Below are positions 1 to 8,805 of a DNA stretch of 64,000 nt, in pieces (position 1 is the stretch's first letter; each line of letters opens with the position of its first letter). The translations under genes and the position numbers were made by a program. Origin of the DNA: Millisia brevis NBRC 105863 (GTDB taxonomy: Bacteria; Actinomycetota; Actinomycetes; Mycobacteriales; Mycobacteriaceae); contig NZ_BCRN01000006.1 of assembly GCF_001552615.1 (NCBI RefSeq), forward strand, positions 186,001-250,000, written 5' to 3'. The notes under the pieces are model-generated. The model did not search any database and was not told where the DNA came from. It was given only the letters and a program-made list of their open reading frames with translations.

Positions 1-1160
1 ACCTGATCGTCGCGCAGGCCGACGACACCTACAAGGTGCCCGACCGGCAGATCAACTACGTCAACCGCAAGCCGATCGGTGTCGCCGGGCTGATCACGCC
101 GTGGAATACCCCGTTCATGCTCGAGTCGTGGAAGCTCGCGCCCGCGCTGGCCACCGGCAACACCGTCGTGCTCAAGCCGGCCGAGTTCACCCCGCTGTCG
201 GCGTCGCTGTGGGCCGGGATCTTCGAGGAAGCCGGGCTGCCCGAGGGCGTGTTCAACCTGGTGAACGGTCTCGGCGAGGACGCCGGCGATGCGCTGGTCA
301 AGCACCCGGACGTGCCGCTGATCTCCTTCACCGGCGAAAGCCGCACCGGCCAGCTGATCTTCGCCAACGCCGCCCCCTACCTCAAGGGGCTGTCGATGGA
401 ACTCGGCGGCAAGAGCCCGGCGATCGTCTTCGCCGACGCCGACCTCGACGCGGCGATCGACGCCACGATCTTCGGGGTCTTCTCCCTCAACGGTGAACGC
501 TGCACCGCGGGCAGCCGCATCCTCGTCGAACGGCCGATCTACGACGAATTCGTCGAACGGTATGCCGCGCAGGCGAAGCGGGTGGTCGTCGGCTATCCGC
601 ACGAGGCCGGTACCGAGGTCGGCGCCCTGGTGCACCCGGAGCACTACGACAAGGTGATGAGCTACGTCGAGATCGGCCGCACCGAGGGCCGCCTCGTCGC
701 CGGCGGTGGCCGCCCGGCCGGATTCGAGACCGGCAACTTCGTCGCGCCGACGGTCTTCGCCGACGTGCCCGCCGACGCCCGGATCTTCCAGGAGGAGATC
801 TTCGGCCCGGTCGTCGCGATCACCCCCTTCGACACCGACGCTGAGGCCCTCGAGCTGGCCAACGGTGTGAAATACGGTCTGGCCGCGTACGTCTGGACCA
901 ACGACCTCAAGCGCGCCCACAACTTCTCCCAGGCGGTCGAGGCCGGGATGGTGTGGCTGAACTCCAACAATGTGCGCGACCTGCGCACCCCGTTCGGCGG
1001 GGTCAAGGCGTCGGGACTCGGCCACGAGGGCGGCTACCGCTCGATCGACTTCTACACCGATCAGCAGGCGGTCCACATCACGCTGGGCAAGGTCCACAAC
1101 CCGACCTTCGGCAAGCAGGAACACCCGGAGCCGTCGCTCGACGATCCCGATCCGCGCTGA
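1..1160 (+). CDS. hpaE: 5-carboxymethyl-2-hydroxymuconate semialdehyde dehydrogenase (HpaE), 5' truncated by window edge
   Basis: NAD-dependent aldehyde dehydrogenase. It would oxidise the semialdehyde made by ring cleavage of homoprotocatechuate. The frame is open from base 3 and about 385 residues are visible; the N-terminus lies upstream of the window. Visible motifs are PWNTP, the glutamate motif MELGGKSP (about base 400), and the catalytic cysteine in LNGERCTAGSR (Cys codon 501-503), an arrangement typical of HpaE/BetB-type enzymes. The ring-cleavage dioxygenase, hydratase and aldolase genes follow directly, which makes the HpaE role much more likely than another ALDH specificity. The 160-base gap to the next gene carries a tandem repeat. 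Confidence 0.85.
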   Translation, partial: LIVAQADDTYKVPDRQINYVNRKPIGVAGLITPWNTPFMLESWKLAPALATGNTVVLKPAEFTPLSASLWAGIFEEAGLPEGVFNLVNGLGEDAGDALVKHPDVPLISFTGESRTGQLIFANAAPYLKGLSMELGGKSPAIVFADADLDAAIDATIFGVFSLNGERCTAGSRILVERPIYDEFVERYAAQAKRVVVGYPHEAGTEVGALVHPEHYDKVMSYVEIGRTEGRLVAGGGRPAGFETGNFVAPTVFADVPADARIFQEEIFGPVVAITPFDTDAEALELANGVKYGLAAYVWTNDLKRAHNFSQAVEAGMVWLNSNNVRDLRTPFGGVKASGLGHEGGYRSIDFYTDQQAVHITLGKVHNPTFGKQEHPEPSLDDPDPR

Positions 1161-1249
1161 CAGCGGACCGACCCTCCCTCCTCCCCCATCCGGGCACTCG
1201 TCTACGGGCTCGTCTTCGCAGCCCGCCATTGCTCCGAGCCCGCCATCAG

Positions 1250-1305
1250 GGCTCGTCTTCACAGGCTCGTCTTCACTGGCTCGTCTTCACTGGCTCGTCT
1301 TCACA
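1250..1305. repeat. Four tandem 14-bp repeats between hpaE and hpaD
   Basis: Four head-to-tail copies of ggctcgtcttcac(a/t) occupy 1250-1263, 1264-1277, 1278-1291 and 1292-1305. A fifth copy with one mismatch lies detached at 1207-1220. The array ends 15 bases before the hpaD start codon, so it probably lies in the operon mRNA leader of hpaD. There are no spacers, so it is not a CRISPR array. Slipped-strand duplication is the simplest origin. Confidence 0.9.
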
Positions 1306-1320
1306 GGCAAGGACGCCATC

Positions 1321-2487
1321 ATGACCCTCAATCCGCACACCATCGACCCCAACACCACCGGCCCCGTCGTCACCGCCGACGACCCGATTCGCGCCGCCCA
1401 TCCCCTTCCCGTACCCACGAGCCCACCGCCGGACGTCCTGCGCTGTGCCTATATGGACTTGGTGGTCACCGACCTCGCGGCCTCCCGCAGGTTCTACGTC
1501 GACGTGCTCGGCCTGGTGGTCACCGCCGAAGATGACGACGCGGTCTACCTGCGCTCCTTCGAGGAGTTCATCCACCACAACCTCGTCCTGCGGCGCGGCC
1601 CCGTCGCAGGGGTGGCCGCCTTCTCCTATCGGGTCCGCTCCCCCGAGGATCTCGACCGCGCCGAGGCGTTCTACACCGAACTCGGCTGCCGCGTCGAACG
1701 GCGCCCGGAGGGCTATACCCTCGGGATCGGCGACTCGGTGCGCGTGGAGGACCCGCTGGGCTTCCCGTACGAGTTCTTCCACGACGTTCGCCACGTCGAT
1801 CGCCTGGCCTGGCACTACGACCTGCACACCCCCGGTGCGCTGGTGCGACTCGACCACTTCAACCAGGTCACCCCGGACGTCCCCCGCGCGGTCGGCTACA
1901 TGGAGAGCCTCGGCTTCCGCGTCACCGAGGACATCCAGGACGAGGCGGGCACCGTCTACGCGGCCTGGATGCGGCGCAAGCCCACCGTGCACGACACCGC
2001 GATGACCGGCGGCAACGGCCCGCGGATGCACCACGTCGCCTTCGCCACCCACGAGAAGCACAACATCATCGCCATCTGCGACAAGCTCGGCGCCCTGCGG
2101 ATGTCCGATCGCATCGAGCGCGGCCCCGGTCGGCACGGCGTCTCCAATGCCTTCTACCTCTATCTGCGCGACCCGGACGGCCATCGCGTCGAGATCTACA
2201 CCCAGGACTACTACACCGGCGATCCCGACAACCCCGTCGTGACCTGGGACGTCCACGACAACCAGCGCCGCGACTGGTGGGGCACCCCGGTGGTGCCCAG
2301 CTGGTACACCGACGCCTCCCTGGTGCTCGACCTCGACGGCAAGCCGCAGCCGGTGGTGGCGCGCACCGACGACTCCGAGATGGCCGTGACGATCGGCGCC
2401 GACGGGTTCTCCTATACCCGCCGCAGCGACGAGCAGGAGATGCCGGAGTGGAAGCAGGGCGAGTACAAGCTCGGCGCCCAGCTCTGA
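1321..2487 (+). CDS. hpaD: Homoprotocatechuate (3,4-dihydroxyphenylacetate) 2,3-dioxygenase
   Basis: Extradiol ring-cleavage dioxygenase of the vicinal-oxygen-chelate (VOC) fold, 388 residues. It opens 3,4-dihydroxyphenylacetate to 5-carboxymethyl-2-hydroxymuconate semialdehyde. Metal ligands are visible as His179 (LDHFNQ), His238 (MHHVAF) and Glu291 (VEIYT). Relative to Brevibacterium fuscum HPCD (His155, His214, Glu267) all three sit at a constant offset of 24. The acid-base His200 of that enzyme matches His224 (TVHDTA) at the same offset. The reading frame extends further upstream, but ATG 1321 gives a normal family N-terminus and begins just after the tandem repeat. The substrate follows from the hpa neighbours as well as the sequence. 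Confidence 0.93.
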   Translation: MTLNPHTIDPNTTGPVVTADDPIRAAHPLPVPTSPPPDVLRCAYMDLVVTDLAASRRFYVDVLGLVVTAEDDDAVYLRSFEEFIHHNLVLRRGPVAGVAAFSYRVRSPEDLDRAEAFYTELGCRVERRPEGYTLGIGDSVRVEDPLGFPYEFFHDVRHVDRLAWHYDLHTPGALVRLDHFNQVTPDVPRAVGYMESLGFRVTEDIQDEAGTVYAAWMRRKPTVHDTAMTGGNGPRMHHVAFATHEKHNIIAICDKLGALRMSDRIERGPGRHGVSNAFYLYLRDPDGHRVEIYTQDYYTGDPDNPVVTWDVHDNQRRDWWGTPVVPSWYTDASLVLDLDGKPQPVVARTDDSEMAVTIGADGFSYTRRSDEQEMPEWKQGEYKLGAQL

Positions 2488-2545
2488 TCACCGGAATCTC
2501 TCGCCGACGGAATCCACTGTCGCACATGCACGTACAAGGAGAATC

Positions 2546-3331
2546 ATGATTTCGGACGGTGACGTCGTCGCGATCGCCGACGAACTGGCCGCCGCGCAGC
2601 GGGATCGGACGACCGTGCCGCTGCTGACCGCCCGCTATCCGGGGATGACCGTCGAGGATTCCTATGCGGTCCAGAATGAATGGCGGCGCCGGGCGATCGC
2701 GGCCGGGCGTCGGCAGGTCGGCCGCAAGATCGGCCTGACCAGCAAGGTGATGCAGGCCGCCACCGGCATCACCGAGCCGGACTACGGCGCGATCCTCGAC
2801 GACATGGTCTTCGAGAACGGGTCGGTCATCGAGCACGACCGCTTCTCGAATGTGCGCATCGAGGTGGAGTTGGCGTTCGTCCTCGGCGCACCGCTCGACG
2901 GACCGCACGCGACCGTCTTCGATGTCCTGCGGGCGACCGAGTACGTCGTACCGGCGCTCGAGATCCTCAGTTCCCGTATCGATATGGCCGGGCGCACCAT
3001 CGTCGACACGATCAGCGACAACGCGGCGATGGGCGGCCTGGTCCACGGCGGGAATCCCACCCCACCCACCGCGATCGACCTGCGATGGGTCGCGGCGCTG
3101 CTGTACCGCAACGAGACGATCGAGGAGTCCGGCGTCGCAGCCGCGGTGCTCAACCATCCCGCGACCGGGGTGGCGTGGCTGGCAAACAAGCTGTTCGCGC
3201 ACGGCGACCGCCTCGAAGCCGGCGAGATCGTGCTCGCGGGATCGTTCACCCGTCCGATGTGGGTGCACCCCGGCGACACGGTTCTGGCCGACTACGGATC
3301 GATGGGTACGGTGTCATGCCGCTTCGTCTGA
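2546..3331 (+). CDS. hpaH: 2-oxo-hept-4-ene-1,7-dioate hydratase
   Basis: 261 residues, close to the usual HpaH length. It adds water to 2-oxohept-4-ene-1,7-dioate in the lower homoprotocatechuate pathway. The sequence has the 2-keto-4-pentenoate hydratase core: GRKIGLTSK near residue 60, and likely divalent-metal carboxylates Glu106 and Glu108 (IEVELAF) and Glu139 (ALEILSSR). The start ATG follows AAGGAG by five bases. The 3' end overlaps hpaI by 16 bases, so the two are probably translated together. Confidence 0.9.
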   Translation: MISDGDVVAIADELAAAQRDRTTVPLLTARYPGMTVEDSYAVQNEWRRRAIAAGRRQVGRKIGLTSKVMQAATGITEPDYGAILDDMVFENGSVIEHDRFSNVRIEVELAFVLGAPLDGPHATVFDVLRATEYVVPALEILSSRIDMAGRTIVDTISDNAAMGGLVHGGNPTPPTAIDLRWVAALLYRNETIEESGVAAAVLNHPATGVAWLANKLFAHGDRLEAGEIVLAGSFTRPMWVHPGDTVLADYGSMGTVSCRFV

Positions 3332-4119
3332 GCCCGACCCTGCGGGTGGCGATCGACGCCGCCGACCGGCCGCTCTTCGGCGGCTGGATCTGCTCCGGCT
3401 CACCCGTAGCGGCGGAGATCATGGCCGGGTCGGGACTCGACTGGGTGCTGATCGATATGGAGCACGCCCCGAACGGTCTGGAATCCGTTCTGGCCCAGCT
3501 CTATGCGGTCTCCGGCTATCCGTGCACGCCGGTGGTGCGGGTGCCGACCGGCGATCCGGTGATCATCAAGCAGGTCCTCGACCTCGGTGCGCAGACGATC
3601 CTCGTTCCGATGGTCTCGACCCCCGAGCAGGCTCTCGACGTCGCCCGCTCGGCGCAGTATCCGCCCGCCGGCCGACGCGGTGTCGGCAGCGCCCTCGCTC
3701 GTTCGGCCCGCTGGAATCGGGTGCCGGACTATCTCGGGCAGGCGGTGCGGTACGTCTCGGTGATCGTGCAGATCGAAACCGCCGAGGGCGTCGAGCACGC
3801 TCGGGAGATCGCGGAAACCCCCGGGATCGACGGCGTCTTCGTCGGCCCGAGCGACCTGGCCGCGTCGATGGGATTGCTCGGTCAACAGACCCATCCCGAC
3901 GTGGTCGCGGCCGTCAAGCGGGCCTTCGCCGGCATCGCGGCGGCGGGAAAACCGATCGGGGTCAACGCCTTTGTCGCCGACCAGGCGGCCGACTATGTCG
4001 ACGCCGGAGCCCGGTTCGTCCTGGTGGGCGCCGACGTCGCCCTCCTGGCGCGCGGATCCGAGGCGCTCGCCGAACACTTCATCACCTCGGCGACCGGCGG
4101 CCCGCGCAGCAGCTACTGA
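3316..4119 (+). CDS. hpaI: 4-hydroxy-2-oxoheptane-1,7-dioate aldolase
   Basis: Class II pyruvate aldolase, 267 residues, exactly the usual HpaI length. It splits the hydrated intermediate into pyruvate and succinic semialdehyde. Residues matching the E. coli HpaI active site all lie at an offset of five: His50 (DMEHAP), Arg75 (VVRVPTG), and metal ligands Glu154 (QIETAEG) and Asp180 (VGPSDLA). The ATG at 3316 lies inside the end of hpaH. The intergenic gap after this gene contains a 15-base direct repeat (4131-4160). Confidence 0.92.
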   Translation: MPLRLSPTLRVAIDAADRPLFGGWICSGSPVAAEIMAGSGLDWVLIDMEHAPNGLESVLAQLYAVSGYPCTPVVRVPTGDPVIIKQVLDLGAQTILVPMVSTPEQALDVARSAQYPPAGRRGVGSALARSARWNRVPDYLGQAVRYVSVIVQIETAEGVEHAREIAETPGIDGVFVGPSDLAASMGLLGQQTHPDVVAAVKRAFAGIAAAGKPIGVNAFVADQAADYVDAGARFVLVGADVALLARGSEALAEHFITSATGGPRSSY

Positions 4120-4130
4120 CCGACCGCCGA

Positions 4131-4160
4131 CCGAAACAGCACTCACCGAAACAGAACTGA
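4131..4160. repeat. Two-copy 15-bp direct repeat downstream of hpaI
   Basis: ccgaaacagcactca at 4131-4145 is followed at once by ccgaaacagaactga at 4146-4160, with 13 of 15 positions identical. It lies in the 60-base gap before the alcohol dehydrogenase gene, upstream of its ribosome binding site. Confidence 0.8.
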
Positions 4161-4179
4161 CTGAACAAGGGAGTTCGGA

Positions 4180-5304
4180 ATGTCCTTCACCACACGCACA
4201 TCGGTTCTCCGGCAGGCGCCGGGACGCTACGAGACGGTCACCGTCGAACTCGACGAACCCCGCCGCAACGAGGTCACCGTCAAGATGGTGGCCGCCGGGT
4301 TGTGCCACTCGGACGATCACGCGGCCACCGGAGATATCCCGGTGGGGACCTACCCGTTCGCCGGCGGGCACGAGGGCGCCGGCGTCATCAGTGCGGTCGG
4401 CCCCGACACCCCGGACTTCGAGGTGGGAGACCACGTCGTGTTCTCCTTCCTGCCCGCCTGCGGTCGTTGCGAATTCTGTGCGCGCGGACTGTCCAACCTC
4501 TGTGATCTCGGTGCCACCCTGCTCGTCGGCTCGCGCTGGAACGATCCGACCAGCTTCCGCATGCATCTCGACGGCGTGCCGGTCGGCCAGCAGTGCGGCA
4601 TCTCGACCTTCAGCGAGTACACCACCGCCTCGGTCGCTTCGGTGATCAAGATCGACAAGTCGCTGCCGCTCAAGCAGGCGGCCCTGCTCAGCTGCGGGGT
4701 GCCCACCGGCTGGGGCGCGGCGGTCAACTCCGCCCGGGTGCGGCCGGGCGACACGGTGATCGTCGCCGGAATCGGCGGCATCGGCGCCAACGCCCTGCAG
4801 GGCGCCGTACACGCCGGGGCATCGCACATCATCGCGGTCGATCCGGTCGACTTCAAGCTGGCGAAGGCCAAGGAATTCGGTGCGACGCACTTCTATTCGA
4901 CGATCGAGGAGGCGACCGAGTTCGCCCGATCGGTCACCAACGGTCAGGGCGCGGACGCGACGATCGTGACGATCGGCGTCGTCGACGGCGAGCACGTCGC
5001 GCAGGCGCTCGCCTCGATCCGCAAGGCGGGCACGGTCGTGCTGACCGGCCTCGGCGATATCTCCGCCGCGGGCGCGCCGATCCTGCTCGGCGACCTGACG
5101 CTGATGCAGAAGCGCCTGCAGGGCTCGCTCTTCGGCGAGGCCAACCCGCGCCGCGATATCCCCAACCTGGCCCGGATGTACCAGGTCGGTCAGCTGAAGC
5201 TCGACGAGCTGATCACCCGCGAGTACACCCTCGATCAGGTCGCCGAGGCCTACGACGATATGCACGCGGGCACCAACATTCGCGGAGTTGTCGTCTTCGA
5301 CTGA
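4180..5304 (+). CDS. NDMA-dependent (mycofactocin-type) zinc alcohol dehydrogenase
   Basis: Medium-chain zinc alcohol dehydrogenase, 374 residues. The sequence closely follows the NDMA-dependent Rxyl_3153-type nicotinoprotein family: GLCHSDDH with catalytic Cys42, GGHEGAG, the four-cysteine structural zinc loop (CGRCEFC...NLC near residues 93-109) and the nucleotide-fold motif GIGGIG. In that family NAD stays bound and mycofactocin is the proposed electron acceptor; this is family knowledge, and no mft gene is in the window. It sits between hpaI and an aldehyde dehydrogenase, so the pair could oxidise an arylethanol such as tyrosol towards 4-hydroxyphenylacetate. That substrate is inferred only. 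Confidence 0.85.
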   Translation: MSFTTRTSVLRQAPGRYETVTVELDEPRRNEVTVKMVAAGLCHSDDHAATGDIPVGTYPFAGGHEGAGVISAVGPDTPDFEVGDHVVFSFLPACGRCEFCARGLSNLCDLGATLLVGSRWNDPTSFRMHLDGVPVGQQCGISTFSEYTTASVASVIKIDKSLPLKQAALLSCGVPTGWGAAVNSARVRPGDTVIVAGIGGIGANALQGAVHAGASHIIAVDPVDFKLAKAKEFGATHFYSTIEEATEFARSVTNGQGADATIVTIGVVDGEHVAQALASIRKAGTVVLTGLGDISAAGAPILLGDLTLMQKRLQGSLFGEANPRRDIPNLARMYQVGQLKLDELITREYTLDQVAEAYDDMHAGTNIRGVVVFD

Positions 5305-5391
5305 CCCGCACGCCCTCGGCCGACCCGGGCGCGTTCGACCCCGGTCGACCCCTCCGACCCCCACCCGTGCTCGACAAAGAAAGTCACGACA

Positions 5392-6804
5392 ATGACGTCA
5401 ACTCTCAGCTACGAGGACCTGCTGGCCGCGATCACCGTCGACGAGGGTCGGGAGATCCTCGACCCGGCGACCGGCGAACCGGTGGGCATCGCGCCCGACC
5501 GCACGGTCGAGGATCTCGACGCCGCGGTCGCCCGGGCCGCCGCCGCCCAACCCGGCTGGGCGGCAACCCCGGATACCGAACGATGTGATCGACTCCTGCG
5601 CGCGGCGGACGCGGTCGAGGCCGCGGGCGAACAGCTCGCGGTGCTGCTCTCGCGCGAGCAGGGCAAGCCCCTCAACGGCCCCAATGCGCGGTTCGAGGTC
5701 GGCGCCTGCGCGGCCTGGCTGCGGGCCACCGCCGCCACTCCCTACCCGCGCGAAGTGTTGATCGACGACGACGAGACGCACGCCGAGCTGACCTACCGCC
5801 CGTTGGGTGTCGTCGGCGCGATCGGGCCGTGGAATTGGCCGATGATGATCACGATCTGGCAGATCGCACCGGCGCTGCGCATGGGAAATACCGTGGTGGT
5901 CAAGCCATCCGAGTACACGCCGCTCAGTGTGCTCGCGCTGGTGCGGGTGCTGACCGCGGTGCTGCCCGACGACGTTCTGACCGTCGTGCCCGGCGGCCGC
6001 GAGGTCGGCTCCCGGCTGGCGGGTCACGCGGATATCGCCAAGGTGATGTTCACCGGCTCCACCCGCACCGGGCAGTCGATCATCAGGGACTCCGCCGACA
6101 CGATCAAGCGGCTGACCCTCGAACTCGGCGGCAACGACGCCGGCATCGTGCTGCCGGACGTCGACCCCGAGGCGATCGCCGAGAACCTGTTCTGGGGCGC
6201 GTTCATCAACACCGGGCAGACCTGCGCGGCGCTCAAGCGCCTCTACGTGCACACCGACGTCTACGACCGCGTCTGCGCGGCCCTGGTCGACGTCGCGCGC
6301 GCGGCGCCGCAGGGCCGGGGCCTCGACGAGAACAACGTGCTCGGACCGCTCCAGAACGGTGCCCAGTACGAGATCGTCCGCCGACTGGTCGACAGCGCCA
6401 CCGCATCCGGGGCAACCGTGCTGCTCGGCGCGAACCCGGACCACGACGCGCCGGGATGGTTCTATCCGACCACGCTGATCGCCGATATCGACAACGACAA
6501 TCCCCTGGTCACCGAGGAACAGTTCGGGCCTGCCCTGCCGATCGTGCGGTACTCGACCGTCGACGAGGCGGTCGCGATGGCCAACGGTCTCGACGTCGGG
6601 CTCGGCGCCTCGGTGTGGAGTTCCGATCGGGCCGCCGCCCGCGAGGTCGCGGCCCGGCTCGAGGCGGGCACCGTGTGGATCAACGCGCACGGCGGAGTCC
6701 ACCCGATGATTCCGTTCGGCGGGCTCAAGAAGTCCGGGTACGGCCTCGAATTCGGTGTGGAAGGGCTGAAATCGGTTGCGGCTCCGCAGGTGATCAACGG
6801 CTGA
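5392..6804 (+). CDS. Aldehyde dehydrogenase family protein
   Basis: NAD(P)-dependent aldehyde dehydrogenase, 470 residues. Family motifs are present: GPWNWP for cofactor binding, LELGGNDAGIV with the general-base glutamate, NTGQTCAALKR with the catalytic cysteine, and the C-terminal PFGGLKKSGYG. It belongs to a different ALDH group from the HpaE copy at the start of the window. Two substrates fit: the aldehyde made by the upstream alcohol dehydrogenase, or succinic semialdehyde released by HpaI. The sequence does not decide between them. Start ATG 5392 is preceded by an AAAGAAAG-like site. Confidence 0.85.
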   Translation: MTSTLSYEDLLAAITVDEGREILDPATGEPVGIAPDRTVEDLDAAVARAAAAQPGWAATPDTERCDRLLRAADAVEAAGEQLAVLLSREQGKPLNGPNARFEVGACAAWLRATAATPYPREVLIDDDETHAELTYRPLGVVGAIGPWNWPMMITIWQIAPALRMGNTVVVKPSEYTPLSVLALVRVLTAVLPDDVLTVVPGGREVGSRLAGHADIAKVMFTGSTRTGQSIIRDSADTIKRLTLELGGNDAGIVLPDVDPEAIAENLFWGAFINTGQTCAALKRLYVHTDVYDRVCAALVDVARAAPQGRGLDENNVLGPLQNGAQYEIVRRLVDSATASGATVLLGANPDHDAPGWFYPTTLIADIDNDNPLVTEEQFGPALPIVRYSTVDEAVAMANGLDVGLGASVWSSDRAAAREVAARLEAGTVWINAHGGVHPMIPFGGLKKSGYGLEFGVEGLKSVAAPQVING

Positions 6805-6867
6805 CCCCGGCGGGTGTGAGCACCTGCTCAGTGACTGAGATTACGGCCCAACCGCTTAACACGCCTG

Positions 6868-6873
6868 TAACCT
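6868..6873 (+). promoter_or_regulatory. Probable -10 box for leaderless mdh mRNA
   Basis: TAACCT matches the actinobacterial TANNNT -10 pattern and ends seven bases before GTG 6881. There is no Shine-Dalgarno sequence between it and the start codon. This spacing is what a leaderless transcript would show. No clear -35 was seen. Confidence 0.4.
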
Positions 6874-6880
6874 CGGCGCG

Positions 6881-7888
6881 GTGGGGAATACCGAACCGTT
6901 GACGGTCGTCGTGACCGGTGCCGCCGGCCAAATCGCCTATTCGTTGCTCTTCCGCATCGCCGCGGGTGACCTGCTGGGACCGGAGACGCCGATCCGGCTC
7001 TGCCTGCTGGACATCCCGTCCGCCGTGCAGGCCGCCGAGGGCGTCGCGATGGAACTCGACGACGGCGCCTTCCCGGCCCTGCGCGGGATCGACATCAGCG
7101 ATACCCCGACCAAGGCCTTCGACGGCGCCGACCTCGCCTTCCTCGTCGGCGCCCGGCCGCGCACCAAGGACATCGAGCGCTCGGACCTGCTCGCCGCCAA
7201 TGGCGCGATCTTCCGCGAGCAGGGCCGAGCGATCAACGAGGTCGCCGGCTCCGACATCAAGGTCCTGGTCGTCGGCAATCCGGCGAATACCAACGCCTGG
7301 ATCGCCAAGCGGTCCGCGCCCGACGTACCGGCGGAGAACTTCACCGCGCTGACCCGCCTGGACCACAACCGGGCGATCGCGCAGCTGGCGCGCCGCGCCG
7401 ACGTACCAGCGGGCGACATCCGTCGGGTCTCCATCTGGGGCAACCACTCCGCGACCCAGTACCCGGACGTCGACCACGCGACCATCGGCGGCCGGCCCGC
7501 CCGCGCGGTCCTCGACGACGATGCGTGGCTCGCCGACTCCTTCATCCCGACCGTCGCCCAGCGCGGCACCGCGATCATCAAGGCCCGCGGCTCCTCGTCC
7601 GCGGCGTCGGCGGCATCCGCGTCGATCGATCACATGCGCGACTGGATCACCGGCACGCCGGAGGGCGACTGGGTGTCGATGGCGGTGTCGTCCGACGGTT
7701 CGTACGGCGTCCCGGAGGGGCTGATCAGCTCCTTCCCGGTGACCACCGCCGACGGCCGCTGGACGATCGTGCCCGACCTGGAGATCTCCCCGTTCTCCCG
7801 GGCGCGGATCGACGCCTCGGTCGCCGAGCTCGAGGCCGAGCGGGATACCTTCCTGCAACTGAGCGACGAGCGGTCCGCGGGCGCCTGA
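6881..7888 (+). CDS. mdh: Malate dehydrogenase
   Basis: TCA-cycle malate/oxaloacetate NAD oxidoreductase, 335 residues. It shows the N-terminal dinucleotide motif [14 protein letters not shown], the [10 protein letters not shown] segment, the substrate region LTRLDHNRA and the catalytic histidine at residue 189 in [12 protein letters not shown]. It belongs to the lactate/malate dehydrogenase group resembling cytosolic MDH, as usual in Actinobacteria. GTG 6881 has no ribosome binding site and probably starts a leaderless mRNA. It faces the minus-strand SDR gene across a strong terminator. Confidence 0.95.
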   Translation: MGNTEPLTVVVTGAAGQIAYSLLFRIAAGDLLGPETPIRLCLLDIPSAVQAAEGVAMELDDGAFPALRGIDISDTPTKAFDGADLAFLVGARPRTKDIERSDLLAANGAIFREQGRAINEVAGSDIKVLVVGNPANTNAWIAKRSAPDVPAENFTALTRLDHNRAIAQLARRADVPAGDIRRVSIWGNHSATQYPDVDHATIGGRPARAVLDDDAWLADSFIPTVAQRGTAIIKARGSSSAASAASASIDHMRDWITGTPEGDWVSMAVSSDGSYGVPEGLISSFPVTTADGRWTIVPDLEISPFSRARIDASVAELEAERDTFLQLSDERSAGA

Positions 7889-7917
7889 CCTCGCCGGCGA
7901 CCGACCCACCATCGACA

Positions 7918-7962
7918 GCGGGCCGACCGCACTCCGACGCATGTCGGGTGCGGCCGGCCCGC
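7918..7962. terminator. Bidirectional hairpin terminator between mdh and the SDR gene
   Basis: A long stem pairs 7918-7938 with 7943-7962 around the loop gcat, with one mismatch and one bulged base. It lies between the convergent stops of mdh (7888) and the minus-strand SDR (7981). There is no T-run, as is common for GC-rich actinobacterial terminators. Confidence 0.75.
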
Positions 7963-7980
7963 GGCGTTCGACGGGGCAGG

Positions 7981-8769
7981 TTACTTCGGGGGCATCCGGA
8001 TGCCGCCGTCGACGCGGACGACCTCGGCATTCATGTACGAGTTGGTGATCAGCTCGACGACCATCGACGCGAGCTCCTCGGGGACGCCGAGGCGATGCGG
8101 GAAGAGCACCGACTGCCCGAGCTTGGCCTTGAACGCCTCGGAGGCCTCGCCCTCGCCGTAGATCGGCGTATCGATCAGACCGGGCGCGACGGTGTTGACG
8201 CGCACTCCGACGGCGGCGAGGTCGCGGGCCACCGGCAGGGTCATGCCGACCACGCCACCCTTGGACGACGAGTAGGCGGCCTGCCCGATCTGGCCGTCGA
8301 AGGCCGCGACGCTGGCCATGTTGACGATCGCCCCGCGCTCACCGGACGCGAGCGGCTCGTTGCGGCTCATCGCCGTCGCCGCCAATCGCACCATGTCGAA
8401 GGTGCCGATCAGGTTGATCGCGATGACCTTCTTGTAGACGTCCAGGTTGTGCGCGGAGGCGAATTCGCCGTCCTTGCCGACCGTGCGCTGGGCCCAACCG
8501 ATGCCGGCCGAGTTGACCACCGCACGCAGCGGCCCCAGCTCGGTCGCCTTGACGACGGCCTCCTCGATCTGGCCGGTATCGGTCACGTCGACCGGGACGA
8601 AGTAGCCACCCACCTCGGCCGCGAGCTTCTCACCCTTGTCGGCCTGCAGGTCGGCGATCAGGACCGTCGCCCCCTTGGCCGCGAGTCCACGGACGCACGC
8701 GGCGCCGATACCGGACGCGCCACCGGTGACGATTGCACTTGCACCATTGATATCCACGACTGCCGACAT
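7981..8769 (-). CDS. SDR, 3-hydroxyacyl-CoA dehydrogenase type II (HSD10-like)
   Basis: 262 residues. A classical short-chain dehydrogenase with [10 protein letters not shown] for NAD binding, an NSAG motif and the catalytic YSSSKGG. The run after the active site ([16 protein letters not shown]) and the insert before it resemble bacterial homologues of HSD10, which oxidise 3-hydroxyacyl-CoA or 2-methyl-3-hydroxybutyryl-CoA. It is the last gene of a minus-strand unit, 36 bases after the HMG-CoA-lyase-like gene, which fits a CoA-thioester substrate. The exact substrate is not visible. Confidence 0.8.
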   Translation of the reverse strand: MSAVVDINGASAIVTGGASGIGAACVRGLAAKGATVLIADLQADKGEKLAAEVGGYFVPVDVTDTGQIEEAVVKATELGPLRAVVNSAGIGWAQRTVGKDGEFASAHNLDVYKKVIAINLIGTFDMVRLAATAMSRNEPLASGERGAIVNMASVAAFDGQIGQAAYSSSKGGVVGMTLPVARDLAAVGVRVNTVAPGLIDTPIYGEGEASEAFKAKLGQSVLFPHRLGVPEELASMVVELITNSYMNAEVVRVDGGIRMPPK

Positions 8770-8805
8770 TAGGCGTAGCTGTGATGCGGGCGACAGGGGC
8801 TCCGG

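Noticed and set aside
1207-1305. CRISPR-like array
   Set aside because: Repeats are only 14 bp and directly adjacent, without spacers, and no cas genes are present.
4180-5304. Glutathione- or mycothiol-dependent formaldehyde dehydrogenase linked to methylamine use
   Set aside because: The sequence follows the NDMA-dependent Rxyl_3153-type alcohol dehydrogenases and sits in the hpa operon, about 39 kb from the amine genes.
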